A stretch of 64,000 bases of DNA from Streptomyces sp. NBC_00377. Lineage in GTDB: Bacteria > Actinomycetota > Actinomycetes > Streptomycetales > Streptomycetaceae. The translations under genes were made by a program, and so were the position numbers. The stretch covers positions 6,200,001-6,264,000 of the forward strand of contig NZ_CP107958.1 in the NCBI RefSeq assembly GCF_036075115.1, written 5' to 3'. The notes under the pieces were generated by a model. It saw only the letters and a program-made list of their open reading frames with translations, made no database searches and was not told the origin of the DNA. This document shows positions 52,883 through 62,525 of the stretch, one piece after another. Positions within the stretch are counted from its first letter, which is position 1. Every line of letters starts with the position of its first letter.

Positions 52883-52908
52883 GTTCCCGCAGTCCTGTCT
52901 GCGGGAAC
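52883..52908 (-). terminator. Terminator hairpin after the sugar kinase
   Basis: GTTCCCGCAG, loop TCCTGT, CTGCGGGAAC: a 10-bp perfect stem 14 bases past the kinase stop. It also marks the edge between the decayed region and the sugar locus. Confidence 0.75.
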
Positions 52909-52921
52909 GGGCATGCCACGT

Positions 52922-53914
52922 TCAGGCATGCGGCAGGAGCTGCTCCACGCCGGCCTCCATCGCCGCTTCGTCCACCCAGGGCGGGTTCGCGCCGTGGACG
53001 GAACAGGTCACGGCGGCCACGCGAGCGGCGAAGGAGCAGGAGTCGGTGACGTCCTCGAGGCTCAGTGCGTCGAGTCGCCCGCCAAGGTGTCCGAGGGCGG
53101 CGAGGCGGTGGAGCAGGCCCGCGGTGAAGGAGTCCCCGGCGCCGACGGTGTCCACAACGTCCACGGCCGGGGCTGGGACGGTGACCCGCAGGCCGTCGAG
53201 GGAGGCAAGGGCGCCGCGCCCGCCCAAGGTGATGACGACGAGGCGCGCGCCAGCGGCATGCCAGGTGTCGCACGCCTCCTCGGGGTCGGCACCGGGAAGC
53301 AGCAGCGCGAGGTCGTCCTCGCTGAGGCGAAGGATGTCGGCGAGGGCGCACCAGCGGGGAAGCCGTTCGCGGTAGACGGAGGGCGGTACGAGCTGGGTCC
53401 GGACGTTGGGGTCGATGGACACGGTGACGTGCTCGCGCGCCCTGGCGAGATTGTCCTCGATGCGGCTGCCGCCGGGCTGCTGTATCAGCGCCAGAGAGCC
53501 GGTGTGCAGGCAGGCCGCATCGTCCAGCCGGGCGCCGGCGAGTTCGTCGTCGGTCCACTGCCAGTCGGCGGCGCTGTCGGCATAGAACGTGTAGGTGGCC
53601 TGGCCGGAGTCGTCGAGGTCGGCGACGGCGAGGGTGCTGGGCTCGGGGGCGGCGGTCACGCTGCCGGTCAGGTCGACGCCGGAGGCACTGAGGCGGGCAC
53701 GGAAGAGGGTGCCGAAGACATCCGTGGAGAAGCGCCCGAGGAAGCGGGTGGGGGTGCCGAGGCGGGCGAGGGCGACGGCGGTGTTGGCGGGGCCGCCACC
53801 GGGCAGGGCGCGCAGCGCGAGTTCATCTGAGCTGGACCGGGCGGGGTCGGTGAAGCCGTCGGCGACGCACTCGCCGAGGACGGTGACGCTGCTGGGGGCC
53901 TGGGGTCGGGCCAT
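52922..53914 (-). CDS. PfkB-family carbohydrate kinase (fructokinase-like)
   Basis: 330 aa. PfkB signature 1 ALPGGGPANTAVALARLG near residue 36 and signature 2 VDTVGAGDSFTAGLLHR near 262, containing the anion-hole GAGD and catalytic Asp. ATG 53914 (MARPQAPSSVTVLGECV). It phosphorylates a sugar, most likely fructose released by the GH32 enzyme of the neighbouring operon. Divergent from the LacI regulator over a 195-bp operator region. Confidence 0.9.
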   Translation of the reverse strand: MARPQAPSSVTVLGECVADGFTDPARSSSDELALRALPGGGPANTAVALARLGTPTRFLGRFSTDVFGTLFRARLSASGVDLTGSVTAAPEPSTLAVADLDDSGQATYTFYADSAADWQWTDDELAGARLDDAACLHTGSLALIQQPGGSRIEDNLARAREHVTVSIDPNVRTQLVPPSVYRERLPRWCALADILRLSEDDLALLLPGADPEEACDTWHAAGARLVVITLGGRGALASLDGLRVTVPAPAVDVVDTVGAGDSFTAGLLHRLAALGHLGGRLDALSLEDVTDSCSFAARVAAVTCSVHGANPPWVDEAAMEAGVEQLLPHA

Positions 53915-54040
53915 GGTGGTTGCTTGCCTCTCTCGGGAAGAGCGGGGGGCGAAGGGCACCGGGCCGGTGGCCTGATGCGACCCATGCGCAGGTATTGACA
54001 TGCCGCTCAAGACGCACGTAACTTCCCTGCCACACGGAAG

Positions 54041-54052
54041 TAACGCGCGTTA
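54041..54052. promoter_or_regulatory. LacI-type operator (perfect palindrome)
   Basis: TAACGCGCGTTA, a perfect 12-bp palindrome with the central CG typical of LacI-family operators, between the kinase and regulator genes. A second inverted repeat, ACTTCC...GGAAGT, lies just to its left (54020-54040). Confidence 0.65.
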
Positions 54053-54065
54053 TTAAAGCGCGAAA

Positions 54066-54089
54066 CCGGAGGTGCTGTCTCACCTCCGG
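54066..54089 (+). promoter_or_regulatory. 5'-leader hairpin of the LacI-family gene
   Basis: CCGGAGGTG, loop CTGTCT, CACCTCCGG: a perfect 9-bp stem 20 bases before the regulator start. Because the left arm contains GGAGGTG, the stem could also hide or present a ribosome-like sequence. Confidence 0.45.
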
Positions 54090-54109
54090 ACGGCCGAAAG
54101 GGACTGGAA

Positions 54110-55132
54110 GTGGCCACGAACAAGACGCATCGCGTGACCATGAGCGATGTGGCGCTCTACGCGGGTGTCTCGCGGACCACCGTCTCCTTCGTCCTCAACG
54201 ACAAGCCCGGCGCCGCCATCCCCGAGGAGACCCGTCGGCGGATCCTGGAGGCGATCGACGAGCTCGGCTACCGGCCCAACGCCGGGGCGCGGGCGTTGGC
54301 CGCGAACCGCAGCGGGTGGTTCGGGCTGATCACCGAGATCGTGACCGGTCCCTTCGCGGGGGAGTTGATCACGGGCGCGCAGAGCCGCGCCTGGGGTGAC
54401 CGGAGGTTCCTGCTGATCGCCGCGAGCGAGGGCGACCCCGCCCAGGAGGCCGCCGCGCTCGACCAGATGCTGGAGCACCGCGTGGAAGGGCTCCTGTACG
54501 CCACGACCTGGCACCGCGCCGTCACGCTCCCCAAGGCCGCCCGGGAGGTGCCGACGGTGCTCGTCAACTGCTACGACGCCGAAGGGGAGCTGCCGTGCAT
54601 CCTGCCCGACGAGGTGTCGGGCGGATACAAGGCGACCCGCCGGCTCCTGGACGCCGGTCACACCCGCATCGGGTTCATCAACCTCGACCCGGCCATCCCG
54701 GCCGCCATCGGCAGGCGCGAGGGGTACGAACGCGCCCTGCGCGAGGCCGGGATCACCCCCGACCCCTCCCTCGTTCTCCCTGGCTGGGCGACCGCCGACA
54801 GCGCCTATACCGCCGCCTGCGAACTGCTGGACCGCCCGGCCGGCGACCGGCCGACCGCGCTGTTCTGCGGAAACGACCGCATGGCGATGGGCGCGTACGA
54901 CGCGATCAAGGAACGTGGGCTGCGCATCCCGCACGACGTGGCCGTGGTGGGGTTCGACAACCAGGAACTCATCGCCGCCTATCTGCGGCCGAAGCTGACG
55001 ACGCTCGCCCTGCCCTTCGAGGCCATGGGCACCAAGGGCGTCGACATGCTCGCCGCCCTCGCAGCAGGGCAGCCGCTCGACACCCACCGGGTGACGATCG
55101 ACTGCCCGCTGCTCGAACGCTCGTCGGTCTGA
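54110..55132 (+). CDS. LacI-family transcriptional regulator of the fructan locus
   Basis: 340 aa. N-terminal helix-turn-helix MSDVALYAGVSRTTVSFVLN followed by the hinge helix NAGARALAANRSGWFGLI, then a periplasmic-binding-like sugar domain. GTG 54110 with AAAGGGA upstream. It lies first in an operon-like run with the transporter and divergent from the kinase, so it should repress both from the palindrome at 54041. Inducer probably a fructoside. Confidence 0.92.
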   Translation: MATNKTHRVTMSDVALYAGVSRTTVSFVLNDKPGAAIPEETRRRILEAIDELGYRPNAGARALAANRSGWFGLITEIVTGPFAGELITGAQSRAWGDRRFLLIAASEGDPAQEAAALDQMLEHRVEGLLYATTWHRAVTLPKAAREVPTVLVNCYDAEGELPCILPDEVSGGYKATRRLLDAGHTRIGFINLDPAIPAAIGRREGYERALREAGITPDPSLVLPGWATADSAYTAACELLDRPAGDRPTALFCGNDRMAMGAYDAIKERGLRIPHDVAVVGFDNQELIAAYLRPKLTTLALPFEAMGTKGVDMLAALAAGQPLDTHRVTIDCPLLERSSV

Positions 55133-55206
55133 CCACTAATCAGCCCGCCGAGGAATCCCATCCCGTCTTCGCCCTGTGTGTTGAAGAGAGGAAAAGAGTC
55201 TCCATT

Positions 55207-56889
55207 ATGGCACCCTCCCGCATACCTTCACGGCGGCCACGAGCCGTCCTGAGAGCGGTCACCGCGACCGCCGCCGCGGCCCTGGTCCTGTCCGCCTGTA
55301 CGGGTGGCTCGGGCGCCGCCGGCGCCGGTGACACTTCTGGCAACCAGCTGCTCACCATCCCGCGCGAGGATCTGGCGACGTTCACGCGCAACTTCAACCC
55401 ACTCTCGCCGCAGGCCGCCCCCATGACCCTCCAGTCGGTCTACGAGCCGCTGGCGGTGCACAGCATGGCCGACGCCAAGGACACGCCGTGGCTGGCCACC
55501 AAGTGGGAGCAGGCCAAGGACGGCAAGTCCCTCACCTTCACGCTGCGCGACGGCGTCAAGTGGTCGGACGGCCAGTCGCTCACCGCCGACGACGTCGTCT
55601 ACACCTTCGAGCTCCAGAAGAAGGTGCTCGGCGGCTTCGACTACCTCGACAAGGTCACCGCGGTCGACGCCCACACGGTGAAGTTCTCCTTCAACAAGGC
55701 GTTCTCGACCGCGTTCTACGAGATCAGCGGGCACTACATCCTGCCGAAGCACATCTGGTCCAAAGTGAAGGACCCGGCGAAGTTCACCAACCCGAACCCG
55801 GTCGGCACCGGCCCGTACACCAAGATCGAGAAGTTCCAGAGCCAGTCGTACGAGCTGCGGAAGAACCCCGACTACTGGCAGCCCGCGAAGCAGCAGATCG
55901 CCGGCATCCAGATGCTTGCCTTCTCCGGCAACGACAGCGCCAACATCGCCTTCACCAACGGCGAGGTGGACTGGACCCAGTCGTTCATCCCGGACATCGA
56001 GAAGTCCTTCGTCGCCAAGGACAAGAAGCACAACCACTACTGGTTCCCGGCCACCGGCGCCATGATCAACTGGCAGCTGAACACCACCAAGGCGCCGTTC
56101 AACGATCCGGCCGTGCGCAAGGCGCTCAGCATGGCCGTCGACCGTGACCAGATCACCAAGGTCGCGATGAACGGCTACGCCGAACCCGCCGACTGCACGG
56201 GCCTGGCCCGCACGTACGACAAGTGGCGCGACACATCGCTGGCAGCCTCCTGCACCTGGACGAAGTCCGACACCGACGCGGCGGCCAAGGCCCTCGACGC
56301 GGCCGGCTACAAGGAGAGCGGCGGCAAGCGGAAGCTGAAGAACGGCAAGAACTTCACCCTCGACATCTCCGTCGGCTCCGCCTCCTCCGACTGGATCTCG
56401 GTCGCCAACATCATCAAGCAGGACCTGGCGAAGGTCGGCATCACCGCCACCGTGAAGACGCCCGACTGGTCGGCGGTCTCGTCGTCGTACAACACCGGCA
56501 CCTTCGACACCGGCATCGTGTGGAGCAACAACGGCGCCACCCCGTACGAGTACTTCCGCGGCGTGATGTCGACCAAGATGGTGCAGCCGGTCGGCAAGCA
56601 GGCCACCGAGAACTACCACCGCTTCGGCGACAAGAAGGCCGACGAACTCATCGACGCCTTCGCCGCCGCCACGGACGAGAAGACGCAGCGCGAGCAGATG
56701 AACGGTCTGCAAGAGCTGTACAACAAGGACGCACCCGTCGTCCCGCTGTTCACCGGCCCCGAGTGGGGCGCGTACACGGACGCCCGCTTCACCGGCTGGC
56801 CCACCGAGAAGAACCCGTACGCCACCCTCGGCAACCGCAACGGCAGCACGGTCCTCGTGCTCACCTCGCTGAAGCCCGTCAAGAGCTGA
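55207..56889 (+). CDS. Solute-binding lipoprotein of an Opp/Dpp-type ABC transporter
   Basis: 560 aa. Lipoprotein signal ending VLSACTGGSG (lipobox Cys about residue 35), then a family-5 extracellular binding protein: TFTLRDGVKWSDGQSLTADD near residue 112 and NPNPVGTGPYTKIEK near 195 are standard. Family 5 usually binds peptides but includes oligosaccharide binders. Here the operon ends with a fructosidase, so a fructo-oligosaccharide ligand is inferred. ATG 55207, 74 bp after the regulator stop. Confidence 0.9.
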   Translation: MAPSRIPSRRPRAVLRAVTATAAAALVLSACTGGSGAAGAGDTSGNQLLTIPREDLATFTRNFNPLSPQAAPMTLQSVYEPLAVHSMADAKDTPWLATKWEQAKDGKSLTFTLRDGVKWSDGQSLTADDVVYTFELQKKVLGGFDYLDKVTAVDAHTVKFSFNKAFSTAFYEISGHYILPKHIWSKVKDPAKFTNPNPVGTGPYTKIEKFQSQSYELRKNPDYWQPAKQQIAGIQMLAFSGNDSANIAFTNGEVDWTQSFIPDIEKSFVAKDKKHNHYWFPATGAMINWQLNTTKAPFNDPAVRKALSMAVDRDQITKVAMNGYAEPADCTGLARTYDKWRDTSLAASCTWTKSDTDAAAKALDAAGYKESGGKRKLKNGKNFTLDISVGSASSDWISVANIIKQDLAKVGITATVKTPDWSAVSSSYNTGTFDTGIVWSNNGATPYEYFRGVMSTKMVQPVGKQATENYHRFGDKKADELIDAFAAATDEKTQREQMNGLQELYNKDAPVVPLFTGPEWGAYTDARFTGWPTEKNPYATLGNRNGSTVLVLTSLKPVKS

Positions 56890-56984
56890 CGCCGCCCGCG
56901 GACCGGCGGCCGCCCTCCTCCCCGGACGGCCGCCCCCGCGCACCGAGCCACACGTTCACCCCCCACCGACAGGGAGCACGACCC

Positions 56985-57962
56985 GTGCGTCTCATCCTGC
57001 GCAACCTGGGGTTCTATCTGCTCGCCTTCTGGGCCTCCATCACCCTGAACTTCGTTCTCCCGCGCTTCATGCCGGGCGACCCGGTCTCCCGGATGTTCGC
57101 GCAGGCCCAGGGCACCATGCAGCCCGACCAGATAGCCCAGCTGCGGAAACTCTTCGGCCTCGACAACCGCCCCCTCTGGGAGCAGTACGTCTCCTACGTC
57201 AAGAGCGTCTTCACCGGCGACCTCGGCATCTCCATCTCCCGCTTCCCCACCCCGGTCTCCGACGTGATCGGCTCGCAGATCGGCTGGACCCTGCTCCTCG
57301 GTGGCGTCGCGCTCGTCATCGCCGCCGTGCTCGGCAACCTGCTCGGCATCGTCGCCGCCTGGCGGCGCGGCGGCGTCCTCGACTCCGCCTTCCCGCCTCT
57401 GCTGATCTTCGTCGGCTCGTTCCCGTACTTCTGGCTGGCCATGGGCGCGCTGTACCTGTTCGGGGTGAGCCTGGGCTGGTTCCCCATGCGGCACGCCTAC
57501 GACGTCGGACTGACCCCCGGCTTCAACGGCGAGTTCCTCTCCAACGTCGCCTCCCACCTGGTGCTGCCCGCGCTGACCATCGTGCTGGTCTCCATCGGCG
57601 GCTGGATGCTCGGCATGCGCAACACCATGATCGCCACAACGGCCGAGGACTACATCACCATGGCCGAGGCCAAGGGGCTCAGCCCCTCACGGATCATGTT
57701 CCGCTACGCCGCTCGCAACGCGATGCTGCCCTCCGTCACCAACTTCGGCATGGCCCTCGGCTTCGTCGTCGGCGGCGCCCTGCTCACCGAGGTCGTGTTC
57801 GCCTACCCCGGCATCGGCTACCAGCTGCTGATGGCCGTCCAGGGCCTGGACTACCCACTGATGCAGGGCATCTTCCTGACGATCACGGCGGCGGTACTGA
57901 TCGCGAACTTCCTCGTCGACCTCGTCTACGTCCGCCTCGACCCGCGCGTCCGCGTCCGCTGA
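56985..57962 (+). CDS. ABC transporter permease, DppB type
   Basis: 325 aa, six membrane helices. Starts at GTG 56985 (MRLILRNLGFYLLAFWASIT) with AGGGAG about 10 bases upstream. The N-terminal RFMPGDPVSRMFA and the EAA-like loop AEDYITMAEAKGLSPSRIMF are standard for OppB/DppB. Pairs with the DppC-type permease 13 bp downstream. Confidence 0.93.
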   Translation: MRLILRNLGFYLLAFWASITLNFVLPRFMPGDPVSRMFAQAQGTMQPDQIAQLRKLFGLDNRPLWEQYVSYVKSVFTGDLGISISRFPTPVSDVIGSQIGWTLLLGGVALVIAAVLGNLLGIVAAWRRGGVLDSAFPPLLIFVGSFPYFWLAMGALYLFGVSLGWFPMRHAYDVGLTPGFNGEFLSNVASHLVLPALTIVLVSIGGWMLGMRNTMIATTAEDYITMAEAKGLSPSRIMFRYAARNAMLPSVTNFGMALGFVVGGALLTEVVFAYPGIGYQLLMAVQGLDYPLMQGIFLTITAAVLIANFLVDLVYVRLDPRVRVR

Positions 57963-57975
57963 GGAGGCTGCCGAC

Positions 57976-58896
57976 ATGACCGCCATCGAAATCGCCACGG
58001 CCACCACGCCGACGGCCCCCGCACGTGCTTCCCGTCGGCGCGGACTGCTGCGCCAGCTCATCGACAGCAGGAAGGCACTGGCCGGGCTGATCCTGCTCGC
58101 CCTCTTCGCGCTCCTTGCCCTGCTCGCTCCCGTCCTCGTCCCGGGTGACCCGTCGCTCATCAACTCCACGGGCAGCCAGACCCCCTCGGCCGCACACTGG
58201 CTCGGTACGACCGCCAAGGGACAGGATGTACTCGCCCTCACCCTGTGGGGTGCGCGCAGCTCCCTCTTCGTAGGGTTCACCGTGGGGCTCGTGGCAACCG
58301 CGGTCGCCATCGTCGTCGGCTTGGCGTCCGCGTACTTCGACCGCGTCGTCGACGACGCGCTGACCCTGGTCACCAACATCTTCCTGCTGCTGCCCGGCCT
58401 CCCGCTGCTCATCATCCTGGCCGCGTTCCTGCCGCCCGGGACCTCCACCGTGATCCTGGTCCTCGTCGTCACCGGCTGGGCGGGCTCGGCCCGTGTCCTG
58501 CGCGCGCAGGCCAAGTCGATCCGCGGCAAGGACTTCGTGGCCGCCGCCGTCGTCACCGGAGAACGCCCCCTGCGGATCATGTTCCGCGAGATCCTGCCCA
58601 ACATGGCGTCCGTGGTGATGACCACGCTGCTCGGCTGCGTGATCTTCGGCATCGGCGCCCAGGCCGGCCTGGAGTTCCTCGGCCTCGGCGACAGCAGCGT
58701 CGTCAGCTGGGGCACCAACCTGTACTGGGCCAGCAACGACGGCGCGCTGATGACCGGCGCATGGTGGGCCTTCGTCCCCTCCGGACTGTGCATCGCCCTC
58801 GTCGCCTTCGCCATCGCGCTGGTCAACTACGCGGTCGACGAGATCACCAACCCCAGGCTGCGCAACCGCCGTGCCCGCCGAGAGAGGAGGGGCTGA
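57976..58896 (+). CDS. ABC transporter permease, DppC type
   Basis: 306 aa. N-terminal cytoplasmic tail with Arg cluster, first helix ALAGLILLALFALLALLAPV, then the DppC landmarks HWLGTTAKGQDVLA and the EAA loop KDFVAAAVVTGERPLRIMFR. Second pore subunit of the importer. Confidence 0.93.
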   Translation: MTAIEIATATTPTAPARASRRRGLLRQLIDSRKALAGLILLALFALLALLAPVLVPGDPSLINSTGSQTPSAAHWLGTTAKGQDVLALTLWGARSSLFVGFTVGLVATAVAIVVGLASAYFDRVVDDALTLVTNIFLLLPGLPLLIILAAFLPPGTSTVILVLVVTGWAGSARVLRAQAKSIRGKDFVAAAVVTGERPLRIMFREILPNMASVVMTTLLGCVIFGIGAQAGLEFLGLGDSSVVSWGTNLYWASNDGALMTGAWWAFVPSGLCIALVAFAIALVNYAVDEITNPRLRNRRARRERRG

Positions 58897-58899
58897 GCC

Positions 58900-59849
<950 letters not shown>

Positions 59850-59853
<4 letters not shown>

Positions 59854-60902
59854 CCGAACCCCTGCTGTCCGTACGCGGTCTGACCAAGGACTTCCAGGTC
59901 GGCACCGTCTTCTCCCGGCGCCGCGTCCGTGCCGTCAACGACGTCTCCTTCGACCTGCCGGCCGGCCGGATCACCGCCCTGGTCGGCGAGTCCGGCAGCG
60001 GCAAGTCCACCATCGCCCGCTGTCTCGCCCGCCTCGAACAGCCCTCCGCCGGACAGGTGCTGCTCGACGGCGAGGACATCCTGCGCACCGAGCGACGCCG
60101 GGCGTCACGGGCCTACCGCCGCAAGGTCCAGATGGTGTTCCAGGACCCCTTCGGCTCGCTCAACCCCGTCCACCGTATCGAGCACTTCCTCACCCGGGCG
60201 CTCGTCCTGCACGGCCACTCCGCCACTCCCGAGGCGCTGCGCGAGCTCATAAAAACGGTCGGCCTGACCGAGGACATGCTCCAGTCCTACCCGCACGAAC
60301 TCTCCGGCGGCCAGCGTCAGCGCGTCTCCATCGCTCGCGCGTTGGCGGTGGAACCGCGCATCGTCCTGGCCGACGAACCGACGTCGATGCTGGACGTCTC
60401 CGTGCGCGTCGGCGTGCTCAACCTGATGCGGCGCCTGCGCGACGAGCGGAACATCGCCATGCTCTACATCACCCACGACCTGGGCTCCGCCCGCTACCTC
60501 GCGGACACCACGATGGTCATGTTCGCCGGCGAACTCGTCGAGGGCGGCGACGCGTTGGCGGTGATGGACGCCCCCGCCCACCCCTACACCCGCCTCCTTC
60601 TGTCCGCCGTGCCCGATCCCGAACGGGCCGGCAGCTACGACCCCGTCGAGCGCGCCCGCCTGCGCGAGGCGATCCTCAACCCCACGTCCTGCCCCTACGA
60701 CGACGACGGCACGTGCAGCCGCACCGAGTCCGTCCGCCACATCGTCGGCGAAGACGACGGACAGCCCCACTGGGTGCGCTGCCACCTGCGCGCACCCGCC
60801 TCCGACATCGCCCGCCGCGTCCTCAAGGCCACCGACCGGCCGGACGGCGAGGCCACGGACGACACCGACGCCACCGAGAAAGCGGAGACCACCGCCGCAT
60901 GA
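59850..60902 (+). CDS. ABC transporter ATPase, DppF type
   Basis: 350 aa from ATG 59850 (MTEPLLSVRGLTKDFQV), overlapping the DppD stop (ATGA). Walker A LVGESGSGKSTIARCLA, signature LSGGQRQRVSIARAL, Walker B IVLADEPTSMLD. Conserved Cys in TSCPYDDDGTCSRTES near the C-terminus, then a Thr/Glu/Asp-rich tail. Its stop overlaps the GH32 start, so transporter and enzyme are translationally coupled. Confidence 0.94.
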
Positions 60903-62443
60903 CCCACGACCTCACCCTCCCCTCCGGCAGTCCCACCGCCGAGGGGCTGGCCGAACGCGCCCTGCGCGACCCCCACCGCCCCCGCTTCCACTTCACCTCG
61001 CCCGGCGGCTGGCTCAACGACCCCAACGGGCTGAGCCACTGGAACGGCGTCTACCACCTCTTCTACCAGTACAACCCGCTCGCCGCCGCCCACCACCGCA
61101 TCCACTGGGGCCACGCCACAAGCACCGATCTCGTCCACTGGACCGACGAACCGGTCGCCCTCGTCCCCGGCACCACTGGCCCAGACCGCGACGGCTGCTG
61201 GTCCGGAGTCCTCGTCGACGACGGGGGAGTGCCCACGCTCGTCTACTCGGGCAGGCACGACGAGCATGAACTCCCCTGCGTGGCCAGGGGATCGGCGGAC
61301 CTGAGGTACTGGACCAAGGACCCGGCCAACCCCGTCATCACCGCCCCGCCGGAGGGTGTCGACATCACGGCCTTCCGCGACCACTGCGTCTGGCGGGAGG
61401 GCTCGGGCGAGAACACGGTGTGGCGTCAGCTGGTGGGGTCGGGAATCCGGGGCGCCGGCGGAACGGCCTTCCTGTACGAATCCGACGACCTGCGCAGCTG
61501 GCGCTACGTCGGCCCCCTGCTGACCGGCGACGCCTCGCAGAACCAGGGCGAGCTCGACTGGACCGGCACGATGTGGGAGTGCGTCGACCTCTTCCGGCTC
61601 GGCGAGGACGAGGAGGCCGGCAGCACCGACGCGCTGGTCTTCTCCGCCTGGGACGAGGGCACCACCCACCACCCCCTGTACTGGACCGGCCGCTACCAGG
61701 GCGACACCTTCACGCCGACCGCCCTCCACCGCCTCGACTACGGCGGCCGCTACTTCTACGCCCCCCAGTCCACCCGTGACGAGCACGGCCGCCGCGTCAT
61801 GTTCGGCTGGCTCCAGGAGGGACGGACGGACGAGGCGAACGCGCAGGCCGGCTGGTGCGGCGTGATGTCCCTGCCGAGGGTCGTCACGGTCGCCACGGAC
61901 GGCGGCCTGCATCAGGCCCCGGTGCCGGAGCTGATCGAGCTGCGGCGGGAACGCGTAGAGGTGGCGGCGGGCCCGCTGGCCGACCCGTACACCTCGCTGC
62001 CCGCCGTGCGCGGGGACCAGCTGGACATCGAGACGACCCTGCGTCTCGCTCCCGGAGCGACCGCCCGGCTCGTGGTCCGGGAGACACCGGACGGCGTGGA
62101 ACGCACGGTCGTGGAGGTGAGCCGGTCGCACGACGGAGCGAGCGGCACCCTCCGCCTGCACCGCGAGACCACCAGCCTCGACCCGACGGTCGACACCGAA
62201 CCCCGGTACGGGCAGCTGCCGTTGGACCCCGACGGCCGGGTCGACCTGCGGGTCCTCGTCGACCACTCCGCACTGGAGATCTTCGCCAACGGGCGTGCCC
62301 TGACCGCCCGCATCTACCCCACCCGCCCGGACGAGGCCGTCGGCGTCGGTATCGGTGCCGACGGCGACGTGGCCCTGGAGCGGTTCGACGCCTGGCAGAT
62401 GGCGTCGGCCTTCACCGACGGACCCCGGCCGCTGTGGCCGTGA
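60899..62443 (+). CDS. GH32 beta-fructosidase (levanase/inulinase/sucrose hydrolase type)
   Basis: 514 aa, no signal peptide, so intracellular. The five-bladed propeller carries the nucleophile in GGWLNDPNGLSHWNGVYHLF (residues about 36-55), the transition-state Asp in ITAFRDHCVWREG (usual RDP is RDH here) and the acid/base Glu in MWECVDLF, followed by the C-terminal beta-sandwich (VLVDHSALEIFANGRALT). It would cleave imported fructo-oligosaccharides or sucrose to fructose. ATG 60899 overlaps the ATPase stop. Confidence 0.92.
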   Translation: MTHDLTLPSGSPTAEGLAERALRDPHRPRFHFTSPGGWLNDPNGLSHWNGVYHLFYQYNPLAAAHHRIHWGHATSTDLVHWTDEPVALVPGTTGPDRDGCWSGVLVDDGGVPTLVYSGRHDEHELPCVARGSADLRYWTKDPANPVITAPPEGVDITAFRDHCVWREGSGENTVWRQLVGSGIRGAGGTAFLYESDDLRSWRYVGPLLTGDASQNQGELDWTGTMWECVDLFRLGEDEEAGSTDALVFSAWDEGTTHHPLYWTGRYQGDTFTPTALHRLDYGGRYFYAPQSTRDEHGRRVMFGWLQEGRTDEANAQAGWCGVMSLPRVVTVATDGGLHQAPVPELIELRRERVEVAAGPLADPYTSLPAVRGDQLDIETTLRLAPGATARLVVRETPDGVERTVVEVSRSHDGASGTLRLHRETTSLDPTVDTEPRYGQLPLDPDGRVDLRVLVDHSALEIFANGRALTARIYPTRPDEAVGVGIGADGDVALERFDAWQMASAFTDGPRPLWP

Positions 62444-62456
62444 CGGTCTTACACAC

Positions 62457-62497
62457 GGCCACGGCCCGCGGGGTGGACGTCCCCCCGGGCCGTGGCC
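62457..62497 (+). terminator. Terminator after the GH32 gene
   Basis: GGCCACGGCCCG pairs with CGGGCCGTGGCC (62457-62468 and 62486-62497): a 12-bp stem, 13 bases past the stop. It separates the operon from the secreted protein gene, though read-through is possible. Confidence 0.75.
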
Positions 62498-62525
62498 CAC
62501 CCCCTGTTCTCCCTCAGGAGCCGCC

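Noticed and set aside
52421..53830. A single 469-residue protein with an ImmA domain at its N-terminus
   Set aside because: After FLMPAAG the frame only reads antisense through the PfkB kinase gene; the metallopeptidase is truncated.
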